From: Mansonella perstans
Lineage: Eukaryota; Nematoda; Chromadorea; Rhabditida; Onchocercidae
DNA: 64,000 nt
Reading direction: 5' to 3'
Assembly: GCA_037074765.1 (NCBI GenBank)
Contig: JBAMDO010000562.1
Coordinates: forward strand, 186,001-250,000
Under the pieces are notes generated by a model. The model ran no database searches, had not been told where the DNA came from, and saw nothing but the letters and a program-made list of their open reading frames with translations. Positions 1 through 14,700 of this stretch are shown here, piece after piece; positions within the stretch are counted from its first letter, which is position 1, and the number at the start of each line of letters is the position of its first letter. The translations under genes were made by a program, and so were the position numbers.

Positions 1-1146
1 AAGAACCGAACTTCAAAACAGTGTCATTTATTTCCTAAAGCAGTTGACGAGAAGTAGTGGCAGTGGAGCAATGATAACAAAAAACTGCAATGAAGCAGAC
101 GCCATCCAGCATCGCAATGATAAAAATGATAGAAATGTTAACAGGTGGAGGGAAGAAGAATTTTCTATGTAATCGAGCATGGAAATCACTGCATAATATT
201 TGTCATAATGCACCGTATCTGATCATTTTGAAAGACCAGAAAAATTCTAAATGATAAAAAAGTGGTCTCTCCGAAGCGTGCCATGGAATGCTTCATAAGT
301 TCATTATAAAAACGGCATTTCACGAAACAAAAATTAAATAGTTTCCACAATAATTGGAATTATTTCTTTCAGCCTTCTAAACCTTATTTAATTTAACGCT
401 GAAAAAAAATAATGAATAAACCTAAGATGACAAAGATAACTGAAAAAACTTTGCAAGATTTGTGAACTGACCATTCTTTTTTTCTTTTCCAGCAAAGAAA
501 TGTAATAGCAAGCAAAAATATTGAAGAAAACTAAAACACCGAATGGTTGGTGATGGCAAAGTGCACTGCTGAATGAAATTGAAGGAAGGTAAAATTGTAA
601 AAATGATCTGCTAGTAGAAATGAAGTTCCGCTTCGTGAGGGTTTCCTCAGATCAAGCAACACTATATTCCCATCGTTATTTATTATATTATATATTCCTA
701 CCGTTATTTACACAAACAGTAATTGTAATGATATAATTGTCTCAGAACTAATGAAAGAGAAAACAAAATCATCGTTGAAGAAATGATTGCGAGTTAATAA
801 AGATTTGTAATAAAATAAAAAAACCTTGAGTAAAACTGAACTAAATTATTAACTCCAGATATAATAGAAAACTTTATTCTCTTTTTTCCAGCAACCATGT
901 AGAGCTTTTAAAAAACTGATACTGTGTCTGTACGATATTCCGGCACACTGTCATAGATTCATGCTTTTTCTATCTAACTATAATAACAAAATTCATCATT
1001 CTGCTCCGTGAAAATCTCACATTTAACACTTCATTTCCGGTTGCTACCATTAATCCGCATCTTTATTATAGATGCCCATGATAGAGATCCTCAATTTGTT
1101 TTATGTCCACATGTCCTTGGACAATCCTATTATTTAGTGATTTCAT
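1..1146. other. left-edge non-coding stretch, nothing supported
   Basis: AT-rich sequence with short open frames on both strands but no frame bounded by credible splice sites and no recognisable protein. It is the 3' flank of the minus-strand gene that ends at 1147. I see no RNA gene or repeat family here. Confidence 0.4.
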
Positions 1147-4100
1147 TCAAATTTCATTCAGTTGTTTTTCTTTCCAGCAGTTTTCAAAACATTTCCCTCC
1201 CATTTGCCCATATATACTGAATTCAACGAACCTATTATAAGAATCGATGCTAGTTGTTGATTGACGTCCATTTTTATCGATACGAGTGACCGGTATGTGT
1301 GCCGCATAACGTTCATGCCGTGGATGCGCCGCTGCTGCTACTGCAGCTGTGAAATTTGACGTTAAAGACGAACCTATAATTCGTGGAAATTTAAACTACT
1401 TTAGCGATTCGAGTTATGCAGCCCTCTCAAGTTGAATCTTAACTCGGCTCAAATCTTTTCAAATTATACTCATTCTATATCTCTACTTGAATTACATGGA
1501 TTCTCAAGCAATATCATCCTCCTCAGGTCACATCAGCAATCAGTACACGAATATCTAAGTGTCATAATAAATGGTAAAGTAGTTATTGAAACTAAATAGA
1601 AAAAAACTATAATAACTAGAATTAAAAACTTATATGAAGTACTTCAACCATTAAACCTGAGAAGGATGATATTGCTTCAGGATCGATAGAACAGATGGTA
1701 ATTCTGTCACTATTCGCACTCATAAATCAAATTAACAGTATATTGTAATGAGACAGGAAACTTTGTTGGATTAAAAATTTTTATGTGAGAAGTGTAATTT
1801 GAATGATTTATAGAAAACAACTGCTTGAGAAGCTTGTATGGAAGGGAAAGAAAATTTTTGAGCTTGAAATGATCAATTCTTATCAGTAATATTATTTTTG
1901 AATGACTAACTTTCAACAGAAGGATACCTACTGTGATCATTAACTGGAAGTTGCATTGTTATGTCCACCGTAGGTATATCCTGCAAACAACGATTAGTGT
2001 ATACATTCGATGGAAGCACCAACAGATACAATTTTAACTGCATTCAATTACGCTATTGCTTGTAATAATTACTGAAAACGGATAGTCATTTCGTCAGCTA
2101 GGATCACTTCCACAATTGCAAGTTCCAATGCTTACTTGCAGAGTCAGTTTTTTGTTAATTATAAGTGAGATTTTAGCTCTATGTAATGAGAAAAAAGGGA
2201 GAAATTTTTGAAAGAACTTCAGTTGAAAACAATCATACGAACTGTAATTTGTGATGGAAAAGAATGAGTGCACAAATGGTTTTGGCGTCTAAAAGATTTC
2301 TGATATAGCAAAAAGGATGAAAGAGTGAAAGGAAAGATAGGCCTACTGCCGAATAGTATTAACTGAGATTAGATAAAATTGGTGAAAAATGACGATAAAA
2401 GTGAATGAAGAGGCAAGAAGCAAAATCAACGAAAGGAAAGAAATTCAAATGCCTGCTGCATCACATTTTCTTTTTAAATATCAATTTGATTGTATCGGAT
2501 ATTTGCCTCAACTTCATTCTAATCAGCGCGGAAATGTCAATAACCATGCAAACAATCAGAAAACTGCTCTGTCTAGCAACCAATTGAGAATTCTCCCATT
2601 AAAAATATTTTGATTACTTCTTGTTACACAAATTCACGTACGGGTATGGGGAAATGAGTGTAACTGATTAATGATCAAGTTTGTGTTGCTGTTTGTCTTC
2701 TTCACTTCCTAAAGATGAAATCCACAATGAGACTGTTCCAGATATCTGAATGAACCACAGATAACAGAAGAAAGCGCAGAATGAAAACCAGCTGTAATTT
2801 GTGTCTTAGGCATTTGAGAAAAGGAAAGGAAAGGAAATGTTCACTTCAAACTTGTGATTGATGAAAATACTACTATCCACATCATCAAGACACCGCAGAA
2901 TATGGTCAGAACATAAATCCAACTCACCTAATTCAGCATCAGTATGTCTTATGAAATCAGTTCCATTTGTTTTACAAACAACATATAGAAGAACTATGGA
3001 AAATACATCATAAAAATTGAAAAGTAGTGAGACTAAAAACATTTCTAACAAAAAAGAAATGCAGGAAAAGATACGAAGTGATGAAAAAGCGATGGGTAGG
3101 AGAGAGGAATTAAAGAAAATTAGTACAAGTGTAAAATGATCAGAGATAGTTAGGAGGAAGATGTCCTACTACTAATAAAGAGTAGCTTCCAAGAAGCCAC
3201 ATTCAACTGCTAAACAGCTCGAGGAACAGGGCTTCGGACCAGTCATACAGCCAGTTACTTTACGTTCCAAGAAATATTATGAAATGTTGTAGAAGTGGTG
3301 ATGCTAATGGATCACAGCTTGCTCAATTGTTGTAAATATTCAATATGTCCAGTACACAACACAACAGGAACAGAACTTCTGCTACTTCCTCTTCACTGCC
3401 TTATTGTTTCTACACTATATATCCTTTTCCTAATATTTCCTTCCCGCGTGTAGAAGAGCCTAAACCATCGTTCACTATTTTTTTAGCGATCAATTCATAT
3501 AACCTGTACAGTTGGAATATCACTGTCAGAAACAGCCGATATGTTGCGAAGCTGGAACGCTTGATTCTGTAAATTTTGTTCGAATGGTGATAATGGAGTA
3601 TCAAATTCAAAGGATGGTTTCGTCAATGACATTGAACGTGCTGATCTGAAATGGAATATTTGTGCTGTATTTGCTCGATTAAATTATGTTATTTTAGGCT
3701 TGAGCAAATAAATGATCTTGAATTGCTAGACATGATATAATTAGACTCAAGACTATATCTAGCATTTAAAGCCCATCGGTGCAAAAAAAAAATGAATTCA
3801 AATAGTCTGGAGGAAAAATAGGATGAATCTAGAGAAAATAAATTGATACCTGTCAGCTTGTGAATTTTTCAACCCGTGATATTTCAATAGATTTATGGAT
3901 AACTGCTCCTTACACGTCCGTGTTGGGTTTGAAACGGTCTCCATTTCGACACTGCCCAAACGTGAACGACTTGGCGCTGTGATATATGGTACTTGACGGG
4001 TTGGTTCCAGTGTTTGCACTAATTTAAATAGATTTGTAATTTTATGCAATTATTTAGCCATTTAATTAAAAGATTTTCAACCTTGGTTCTGATATCAGAG

Positions 4101-6526
4101 AGCATGAAGTTTGCTGATCCTGTGATGATGAAGACAAACGATATGAAAAAGCTAATTAATCATACGAAACCGTCCCCGACACTGTGATATCAGCAATTTT
4201 TAATTTTACTACTGAATTTTTTCTGAAAATCCTTTTCGGATCTCATACTTTCAATTCCCAATCAATATTTGTATAATACAACACTGATTATAAATTTAGT
4301 GATATCATTTATTAACAGCCGAAATATCACAATTTCTATTTTTTTTTTTTTGTTCTTGCATTACTACGTCTTGAGAAATTGAGTGTAGACAATAGGCATA
4401 AAATTATCTAAAACTCACCAGCGCAGGCTCGCATCAATTCGGAAAACGCTAGAGAACATGGCGATTTTTTAATATCATGCTCCGTTGGCTTACTGGGCAT
4501 ATGTTTCAATTTATCGCATTTGTCTTTCATATACTTTTCAAGTAAGAAACGGCCAGAAAGTATTAGCTCATCGTTCTTCGATAACGCCTGCAGTGAGAAA
4601 TGCTAATGGATGCGCTATAATCTTTAACTTATTCAAATAAAAAAACATTGACAATATCATTATTATGGGTGAAATATCATTTCTAGATGTGAAACAATAA
4701 ATATGATTTGTGTGAATGACACTCAATAGCGCTAGCTTTGTACTAAAGCAATTGATCAGAAGCAGTTAGCTTTATTCATGTTTTTTTGCCTTTATAATTA
4801 AGAACTTTTGTAAGACAAAATAGAGGGCATGATTTGGGTGATATTCATTTATTCTAATTTCTATCACAAAATTAATTTATTTATTCATTGTATAGAGATT
4901 TGGCTATGTTCCTTTTTTTTCTCAAGTAAATGCAATCATACGGGAAGCATTCATGTATTGTCCGAAGGAAGATTTCAAGGAATTCAGGAATAATTGAGAA
5001 TTTGGTAGAGCAGATGCACTTACCATATTGTTTTCTTCAACACTGTAGACTTGTTTAAAGACTTTTTCTACAAACCTAAATTAATTGACATTATGAGTTT
5101 TGGAAATCAATCATTTTATTTACAGCATTAAATAGATCAAGGTTTCATGTGAATTTATTAAGAATAAACTTCTTACTTACGAATAAAAGCGAAAAATAAA
5201 GCATAGAATGAAGAATAAGACCTTTAAAAATTTAAACAATACAAACAACTTACACAGGATGATGACGTTTAGAATGTGTAAATTGCACACGTTTCGTGCA
5301 CTGATAGAAGGGCACTGATAGGTTCACATCGGCAATTGGTGAAATGACAATTGTCACCTGAATACAGTATTGGGAACTTGACAGCAAAACAATGAAATGA
5401 GAATGACCTGTTTTATTTCCAGGCATTAAAGACAAGGACAACTCTTAATGTTTTTAATATAATTCCTTCATAATTTAGTTCCGTAAATTTAATAAAATGA
5501 TTGATTAATTTACTGATAAACATTACGAATGAAATGAATTACCAATGACTCACATATCTTAATCAATATGACTATATTATTACTCTCACCTGAGCTCGAC
5601 ATGAATTTCGCTCATCCAATCTTTCGCATATTGATTCTTGAACAGTGATTACTCTCATACTAGCCTCCTTTATTGTCAGTGAACATGGGCTATGTTTTCT
5701 GGAATTGAAGTTATAAGGCTCATAACATCAATAGATGTACGGAATTTATACTTCTTTGGTAATCAGTTTTTCTTCTCAATTATCTATGCTTATCTTAGAA
5801 GCAAGGCAGAAGTCCACCTTTTCATTTTGATGATATCAAGTGTGGATCCCATTGATTGTCTTCGAGATGTAAATGTTGCATCAAATTTGATCGTAGCGGG
5901 AATTAACGCAGATAATTTCTTGTTCATTTTGATAACCCTGAAGATACGCCTTATTTCGAACTAAGTTTCAGAATAAATTTCAAAAAAGTTTCTGAAAACC
6001 TTACGCAAACGATATTATGCAACAGCATCATCCGATACTGACTTTGAATCTTATATTCTTAAGAATATAATACAACGGTATCATCTGGTACCACATGCTG
6101 AATTTTATACTCCATAAATATATAGAATCAAGGTTTCCAAAGATATCTTCTCCGCATGAACCAAATTATCTCATTAAAGTGAATTTTATATTTGCAATAT
6201 TTTGGAAATTTCACAACTGATTCTTATATAAAAATTTACTGATGAAACAAGACTATTGTCATTTACACGGTTTCAAAGATGGCGATTTACGAACTTAAAG
6301 AATTTGGAGGTGTTATCATGGTAAAGTCTACCTGGAATATTTCTGGCTGGAAGAAACTTTTTCGTTGCTTTCTTTCAGTGGCCGAAACGCACAATTAAAC
6401 AGTATAATCTTGGATGGCCTGCGAGATTTTGATTCAGTTGCACGAACGGTTACTAATGGCAGCGTACAAGATATGCGCTTTTTGGTAATAACACCATGAA
6501 CTTTCTCACTGCTGCGTGTTTCGTGC
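1147..6526 (-). CDS. unrecognised multi-exon nematode protein (about 470 aa, N-terminus not resolved)
   Basis: Minus-strand exons whose frames join in phase, in order: 6526-6332, 6097-6074 (24 nt), 5949-5818, 5698-5590, 5357-5254, 5075-5024, 4587-4419, 4018-3850, 3645-3504, 1980-1928, 1703-1657 and 1373-1147 (ends in TGA). Each lies between AG and GT, and the boundary phases agree along the whole chain, which is the main evidence that the gene is real. The product is polar and Ser/Thr-rich, with no signal peptide or membrane segment and no domain I recognise. Readable stretches include VTIVISPIADVNLSVPFYQC, ALSKNDELILSGRFLLEKYM and, near the C-terminus, an Ala run (FTAAVAAAAHPRHERYAAH). A further open frame at 6715-6620 could be an upstream exon, but it does not join in phase, so the start is unknown. 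The 24-nt exon is the weakest link. Function is not inferred. Confidence 0.6.
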
Positions 6527-8789
6527 CTGAAATTTTTTTATTTATAATTTTGAACATTCAGAAGACTAAACTAAAATTCGAAATTGACAGAACAGCGATA
6601 AAAACCAACCGCTGCAATCGTTTGTTGTGACTAATATTGATTTCATGACAATCAGGACCGCTCCAAGTACCGGGTACTGGTGCTGGAGATTTCGATTTCG
6701 AACACCGCACTTCTTCTGCAATCTGACATTAGATGCAAACAGAATCCCCTACGCCTATTTTTGTGTAATTTGATAGAAAGAATTATCATGCAATAAATTT
6801 TTTATTAAAAAAAGTGCCAGGTTAATAAAAAATAAGATGAAGGAGTTCAAATAAACAGAAAAAGGTATGCTGTCCACATTTGGAATCGAAAAAATGCTTC
6901 TTTCAATGTTTTGTAAAGTATAATAATAAAGCACTTTGAACAGTCCATTGACAACTACAACGATATTTCAACAATCAACAAGAAGGTTTTGCTATGTTTT
7001 TATTAGCAAACAGATCATAAAAACAGTGATCTAACCAGTCCTAATAGTGGACGATGACTGATGGAAAAAGATATACGAAATAATGCTCCAATCATGCTTT
7101 ATAATATCTGTAGCAGTAAAGCATGTGTAATGGAATCTCGCAGAGTTATTGCCCAGTTCTAGTGCATTCATCGATACCATTGATGTTTTCACCCACGTTT
7201 TTAAATAGAATATCATTTCGATAATTAACCATAAAGTATCGATTGGGTTACAGAAAAGATTTTACTTAAAATTCACTTCCAGTTCATGCTGTCATAAATA
7301 GCAATAGCTAAAAACATGAAACTTTAGCGGAGCACGTTTATCTTCTAATAAATCCACTTAAGGAATAACAATAACTATGAACATTAGAGACTAAGGGTAA
7401 GATTGAAAGGCAATCGCCAATTAATTTCAATAAATACTTAAAAACAAATATCAGTGCACTGATTATCTAAACTTTCGCCTACAGAATGATACAAACAAAA
7501 ACAAACAATCTCTCAAAAACAAATCTGTTAGAAAAAATCGACTAGCGAAATTCTGATTTTTATGGTAACTTCCATTTCAATCAACCACCAAAAGCAAAGT
7601 GGGATATAAATCTTATTCTTTATTCCTTAGAGCACTGAAATTTTCGGTATACTTTACGAGCTATTCTGATGCAGAAGATTCTACGCCCTTTTCTTGGTTC
7701 TCACTTCAAAATTCCATCCAAATTACCAATACAAGAATGAAAACACTGCAAAATCAAGAGAACCCACTGCACATATTTTGTAATCGCACTTCTGTAGGTA
7801 CTTTTTGACACAACCGTCTAATTATACGATCCAAGGATGTTACTTGACAAAGAGTTTCTAGATAACTTGAATAAAAAACTAATAAGTTAAGACAAATAAA
7901 TAGAGAAGCGAGAAAATCTTTCCAAATAATATTAGCCGTCCATTAAACTATTAATGAGGTCACATACATTTTGCTTATAGAATGCAGAATCATTACATCT
8001 TTAATTTCTCTTCGGGTTATACACTTTTAAAAAGTGAAACCAATCAAGTGATAAAACGTGTTGAAAGTGAAAAATTCAGAAAATAAGTGAAAGCCGAAAA
8101 CTTTAAATGATAGAAAGATCGGATTTGTCTGTTAGGAAAATTTCAATTTTTAAGCTTCTTCAGATAGAGACAAAAAATTTTATGCCAGCGAATAAACGCT
8201 AGCTTTTGGATTTATCAGCGCCATACAGGCTTAATAGATTGATATTTGACTTTCAATCTGTAAGTTGAAGTTTTGTTAAGAATGACTGTTTTGTTCATTT
8301 TGATTGCAGAATAAATTGACATGTTGAAAGTGAAATGGATAAAAGAGTTCGAAATATTTAAGTATGGCTTCGTGATTCTACTACTATTGCGAAATTATTC
8401 GAAAACGAAATTAAAATTATCGCATCATTTTCTTTTTGTTAAGAATGATTGTTTTGTTCATTTTGATTGCAGAATAAATTGACATGTTGTTATACCTTGT
8501 TAGTAGATGTTATATCTTGTGATATAGATGTTATATCTTGTAATAATTTTACACTAAGCAGTGAAGTCAGTATGAACAAGAAAAGATATGAGCAAGATGC
8601 ATTCTTGAAAGTATGAATGAATAATAATAAAAATAACTCATTAAATGAAATTTGAAATTTTTAATGACTTATTTTAGATGACTGATCACAAGTAACATTA
8701 TAGAGCACAATATACAAACTACTCTTTACTTGAGTGTGCCTTCTAGATAGAAGAAGCAGCAAGGAATTTAGTTATAAGCCTAACAAATC
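6527..8789. other. intergenic/5' region; possible extra exon at 6715-6620 and a direct repeat
   Basis: Between the two unrecognised minus-strand genes. An open minus frame at about 6715-6620, preceded by an AG, has a coding look (it includes SKSPAPVPGTWSGPDCHEIN) and may be an upstream exon of the 1147-6526 gene. A near-identical direct repeat sits at 8274-8326 and 8438-8490. The rest is AT-rich and I see nothing in it. Confidence 0.4.
8274..8490. repeat. direct repeat, about 52 bp, two copies
   Basis: The block starting GTTAAGAATGA and ending GAATAAATTGACATGTTG occurs at about 8274-8326 and again at about 8438-8490, differing at one position (actg/attg). The second copy runs into a short array in which the motif TTATATCTTGT recurs between 8490 and 8545. 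It lies in non-coding sequence. Confidence 0.75.
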
Positions 8790-11700
8790 TTAAGAGCAGA
8801 GCTGAAATGATTTCAAAATTGACAAACTTGAAGAACTGGAATCAGCCACAACGGCCACATCACGACACTTCTTGCTATCTTCAAAGAGATTGTTAGTTGA
8901 CGTGTTCAAGGCCTGTAACAAAAATAAAGTAACTATTCATCTCTCAAACCATTTCATAATGTGATTAATACACGAAAAGAAGAGAAAGGAAGTTTAGAAA
9001 AAAGGTTCAAATTTTTCCAATTTCAACTTAGCTTAAAGATAAAAGTTTGTGGTATTAAATAGCAGAATTTATGGATTTGCGGATGTGCAAGGGAATGGAT
9101 ATGTACGAATAAAATGAATAGGACAAGATTGATAATTGTGATATGAAAAGTTCTTGAATTTTAGTAAGATATGAAGTTAGTAAATATGACAAACAAATAT
9201 GGAATGACAAATGAAAGAAATATCAATTCAATTTATCAGTAATTTCTTATTTGATAATAGTTTTCCCTTTATATAATTTTACCCAGATATGTTTCTTTCA
9301 TAGAAATTTTGGGAATCTTTTGCAGTGTTAAATGTCTAATAATAGCGCCATCACAAAGACAGTACTGCACTAACCGTCAACAGCCCGCTCATTTTGTTAA
9401 ATAGCTACAGTTCAAATTAAAAAAATGTTTGAATATCTAATTGAAGCCAACTGCAACAATTGCCGAAACAGTAATGGAATGAAGAAGTTGTTATCACAGA
9501 ATATATCGCTTTTTCTAAGAGAAGTTCTAAACTAAAATTAATAGAAGAGTGAAAGAATATAGAGAAATTTTTCTCGAACACTTTGCTCATATGTTGGAAA
9601 GACGAACTTCAGTATTATTACAAAATGGCATATCAGTTAATCCATAAAAGTACCAGTGATGGATTCGGGAACGGTATACAAGAATGTAGTGTTCCTTCCT
9701 TTCTCCTGTGAAAAAAATTTTTTAGAAGAAGTGATCTAACTAACTTCATTTCTCGGTAAACTGTTTAGTGATGAAAAGCTTGTCGGTGATGCGAGTCGAG
9801 GCAATGAACGCTGATCCGAATAAGATGTTTGTTCTGCAGGATGAACATCGCCATTAAGCATCTTTTGCATTCCCGTCGATATGGCTTTACCTTCCATACA
9901 TTTCTTGCCTACATAATTTTCATTTCATTTGTAATGAAAATTAACGGCAATCATCGACCAAGCAATACTACATGTGAATTTCAAAACTTATCCACAAAAT
10001 TGGTTTGCATAACTATATTAAGTCTAATCTCCAATTACATTGCAATATTACTAAAAACACAAAGAGATTTATAGTTTAACTTGGCAGGTATTTTACCAGT
10101 TGCACCATCTAATTTCGACATCGTGAGGGATAAATGCGTAATTATAAATTGCAAGAAATTAATTTTTATTGCAGTAAGTAGACACCAAAGTGTTAAATGA
10201 TGAGATGACGTATAAGAGAAGGTTAGCGTGTTGCATAAGTTAGAAATGAGTGCATTCAGAAGTACCTTTCATTCTTTTAATTGTTGTATTCTTCACTTCC
10301 TTTTTTTGATTGGAATAATTTACTTTAAATGCTGCTTTATCGCATTTCTCTGTTGATTTCTTCCTCTCTACAAACGAGGATAACATTTTCACTGTCACTA
10401 GATTATTATATTCCTTCTTCTTATCAAGTTGTGCTGCAAATTTGATAGTGATATGCGCATTAATAGTAGGAGAAGTAAGAAATGATAAAATCAGTAATAC
10501 AATGTGTACGTGTATGCGTTTTTCACGTTAAATGCTTCTATAGGAAGAGATTTGGTCAAGTTTAGATGTTCACTATATCATTGGTATTTATAGATTTAGT
10601 AAAAAAGATAAAACAATTTGAGGACAAGTTTCGACCTCTATTTAGAATTATGAGCAAATTTTCTGCAAAAAGTTTCCATTGTAAGTTTTAAACCTATGTA
10701 ATTGCAAATCGTTCAGTCACAGATTTAAAAATGAAATTAAATTGCGAGTGAGAGAGCCAAAGGCTTTTCTGCAAAGAATCACTATGTTATCACGTAATGC
10801 TCAGGATGAAGCAGGCCATAAAAAACCGACAATAATACAATTTGTTATCGGTAGACAATTTAACAGAAAAAATAAACTGTCTTCTGATAATTTAACTGAC
10901 GCAGGCAATATATGCAGCTAGAACTGAGAGGTCAGGGTTTTAAATGCAAATAGATAAAGAATAAAAAAATGTAGAAGAACTATGAAAGAATCAATGATAG
11001 TAGAGGAAACTCTAAATACATTCACCTGTATTCAGTGAAAATAGCCTAAACGTTATTAAACAATCCATTTTGTGGTGTCAAAAACGAACTCCAAAAGCCA
11101 TTTGATGAACTAAAGGGGAAAATGGATAGCCTGGATGATTTCTTGAAGATCTTGAACTCAGATTTCCTGCATATGCATCGAGTTATTTTTGTTAAAAAAC
11201 AAGAAGTTGTGTCAGACAACTATTTCAAGCTTAAATATAACACCGACACATTTTTCTTTCACTTTCATAGTGATACTGTTATTGATAACTTTCATTGATC
11301 ATTAATTTCTGTAGAAAACAGAAGTAATATGGACTTGGGTGACTCACACTGAAGTCACAAAATGGTCATAATGATGATTAATACTATCGGTAATGACATG
11401 CTATCAGTAATGAATTCCATAAAAGCAGTTCATACAATGAAACACAAAAAAAAAAAATAATAAAAAAAGCAAAAATAAAAACAAATGAAAAATGCGTAAT
11501 AACGAAGTGATAACTGCGATAACTCCTGGCTGCAAGATAAATTTAATAAGAATGCCAATAATTATCTTCTCTTGGAAATACAAAGAAGATCATATTTTTC
11601 TGTAACATCAACGAAACAAGACGTGAAACAAGTGAAGGATGAGAAGTGTTGATTGATTTCAGTTTAAAAAATTTAAAAAAAACAAGACATGAAGCTTGAT

Positions 11701-14700
11701 TCTCAGTTTTTTTTCCCACTTTCATCCGAATTAAAATTCCCGAATTGCGCTTCTATTCTTACCAGCTTAGCACAGTTCAATAATATGAACACAATTAGTT
11801 AACTACTATTGCTACAAGATTTTCATGTAAACATGAAACTGACCTTTATCGTATTCTGTGCGCATTATTTTTAGTTGTGATTCCTCACAGCATTTTGTCG
11901 AAAAAGTAATCAAGGATGATGTCCTGAAGAAATTGCCAAACATGGAGCACATGCAGAAGTAATATGTGTAGTATTATTGCTCTCTTCCGGATAACGATCA
12001 ATTACTAATCCTGCTGTTTTTCTCTCCTTTTTCATATGTTCAAAATTTCAAAACAACCTTTAGCTACGTCAAAAAAATAAACTTTTTCAAAGCAATAAAT
12101 ATAAGGGAAAAGTACGAACTCTAAACTATTCAGGATTTGAACACATTCCACTTCCTTCTCTTCAGCAGCTTTGTCCTTTCGAATATCAACTTTCTGAAAA
12201 TTAATTATATTCTGAAAGTGCTCGTTTTCTATATATATTATCAAAAATCTCGCATTCTTTTCTTATCTCAATGTTTCTGATCGGAAGGAAAAAAAAAGGC
12301 AACAAAAGTTTCCAATTCGAATTTATTTACAAATCTCTGAAAGCGATAGCATAGTATATGATCGACTCACCACACTTATCTCTTTATCAGTTACCATCCC
12401 TTTTTTTTCTGCACTTGTCAATAACTGTTTGTTCTCAGATCTGCCTACAAAATCAAATCATATACTGTGGTAAAATATAAATGTTATATCTTGTTGGTAG
12501 TTTAAGATATTACTCAGTATCACTTGCCTTCACCACTAAATTTCTTCCTAAATAATTCTTGTAACTTTCGTTTAGGCATCTCAATCTGCTGTTCGATGTT
12601 GGATGAAGAATCTCATTTTAGTCTTAATTTGTACTGATCTGAGTGGTAACATTGTGCTGTTAATTTGAAATGAAATAATTAAACAGTGTTTTTGAGAGTT
12701 TTCCTGCACTAGTGTTGAAAACACTCCAAATATTGATCTAAGTAAATAATCAAGAGGGATCTTCATTAAAATAAAACATTTTAAGAAAGTTATTATCAAA
12801 TTCTTGCAAACTAATTTGATCGGACATTTGCCAAATTAGTTTGTTTAGTAACTTATTTGAAACACTTTGCTTTTCGCTAGAGTATAATCCATCAATCGAA
12901 ACAATCTCTGATATCAGTGAATTAAAAAAAACTTAACCTGATACATATGATTCAACATTTCCATTCAAATTATTAGCGTTAGATTGCTGTGAAAAGTGCG
13001 ACGGCCGTAACAAAATATCTCTGTAATTAATGTAAAATTTAATAACAATCGTCTGCACCATACAAAATATTTATATGTATAGACTGAGGATAGTGCTAAA
13101 GAAAACTTACGTAGAAATGGAATTGTATTTAGATAATTTCGTTTTATATATTCTTGATCGAACGGGAGGACAGCTTCTAAAAAAAATGCGTGCTTTAGAT
13201 AATCCTTGAAAACATCTTTACATATGAAGCGGACACCAATAATTAAATTGTAGGATTCAGAAAAAAATATGTTTGAAAGCTGCTTTAAATAAATGGCAAT
13301 CTGTAATGGCAAGAAAAAGTACAACGAAAAAATTTCACCTCGTCATGTATTCTGAAGATTGTTCTGAATTCAATTCGAAACCATAAATGGAAGTGTTCTG
13401 TTTAAAGGGTACAGCATTATCAAACGATGATTTATCAATGAATGCTGGCGAACCGCGTACTGTGAAGCAGTTGTTTTGTCGATGGAAACCCTTTGATTTT
13501 AAGAATAACATTAATGAAAAAAACAATTATTGAGAATATATCCCAAATTTTCAACACTGAAAAATTCAGAAATACTTTTACACGATTCTTTTTATTCTCA
13601 ATGATGGATAAAATCGTATAGTGGATTACCATAGTTTGTTCATTTATATGACTCTTCAATGCGTTAAGTGAATTTCGCAATTCATTATCGGAATTGTTAT
13701 TTGTAGAGCTCCGTCGACGTGCTCGTATTGTTACAAGTGTTGAATGCACTGCATTACCAATCTCATCACCGTGAACAATGCGCAAACGCGCAGCGTCCGC
13801 CATACGACGACGCCACGGACGATCTATTTTGAGCGTTGGGTTTCCCTGATTACTGCAACATAGAAAATGATGATAGTAATGTTCGAATTGTAGCTATTCA
13901 AATGAATAATTGAAAGACAATCAATGCATATATAAAATGACAATTACCTGCTAACCGTTTGCGATGTAATGTTTAAGAAAGGACTATCGTGCAGTGATGT
14001 TGAAGCTGCTGAGGATAACACAGGAACTGTATTTCGTACTCCTGACTGAAAGCGCCGAGTTGTAAAGGATGAAGGCGATGTCCATCCTTAATTTGGCTCA
14101 AATTAAGAATATGGAAGCAGATCAACTAGCAGCTTATAGTTGGCTAGTTTATAACATGGATACACTCCAGATAGATTGATTCAGATGTTTACTGATCAGA
14201 TTCTTAAAAATTATAAACGAAGTAGTTATTTCTGTTATGCATATGAAAAATCATAAAAATTTCAGAACTGCTTGGAAATGAGAATGATATATTCAAAAAC
14301 ATATTCAGGTCATTGTTTTGGCAATAAAAAACAAAAAGCTATCGAGAAGAACTGCATGACCCAGATAATCAGGTGATCAGAGAGAACTCACTGTTATTGG
14401 CTGTGAAGGTGTTATTGGCTGTGAAGGTGCTTTCTCGTGTATTTCTTGCAAGCTTATTATGTGTTGTACTTCTTCGATTTATCGCTGAAACAAGATCTAC
14501 TACTGTGGATTTCTTATAATGCTATTTTATCAATAAATGAAAATGACGGAATTTATACGGTAGTATTCCCAAAAGTTAATACGGTTGAACTCGAAAAAGT
14601 TTAGAATACAATAACTTCTGCTGGCCGGCAAGGGTCAAACAAACTATCAGCAAGTAAATTACGAAAATGAATGGTGCAATAATGTGTTTTGGATTACTAT

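Noticed and set aside
6074..6120. Minus-strand reading with a LysM-like look (KIQHVVPDDTVV)
   Set aside because: Too short, ends at a stop, and does not fit the phase of adjoining exons; a 24-nt exon in another frame does.
6281..6480. Plus-strand frames starting ATGGCGATTTACG and continuing after a ctttcag, resembling a small plus-strand gene
   Set aside because: The phases between the two pieces do not match. The same DNA reads as a long minus-strand exon (6526-6332) that joins its neighbours in phase.
9829..10074. 81-codon plus-strand frame with two hydrophobic stretches
   Set aside because: It overlaps an in-phase minus-strand exon acceptor region and has no splice context. Its composition is that of AT-rich intron DNA.
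12965..13324. 119-codon minus-strand frame with a hydrophobic character, looking like a membrane protein
   Set aside because: A pyrimidine-rich acceptor (tttttttag) inside it opens a 66-nt exon (13176-13111) in another frame that joins both neighbours in phase. The long frame is mainly intron.
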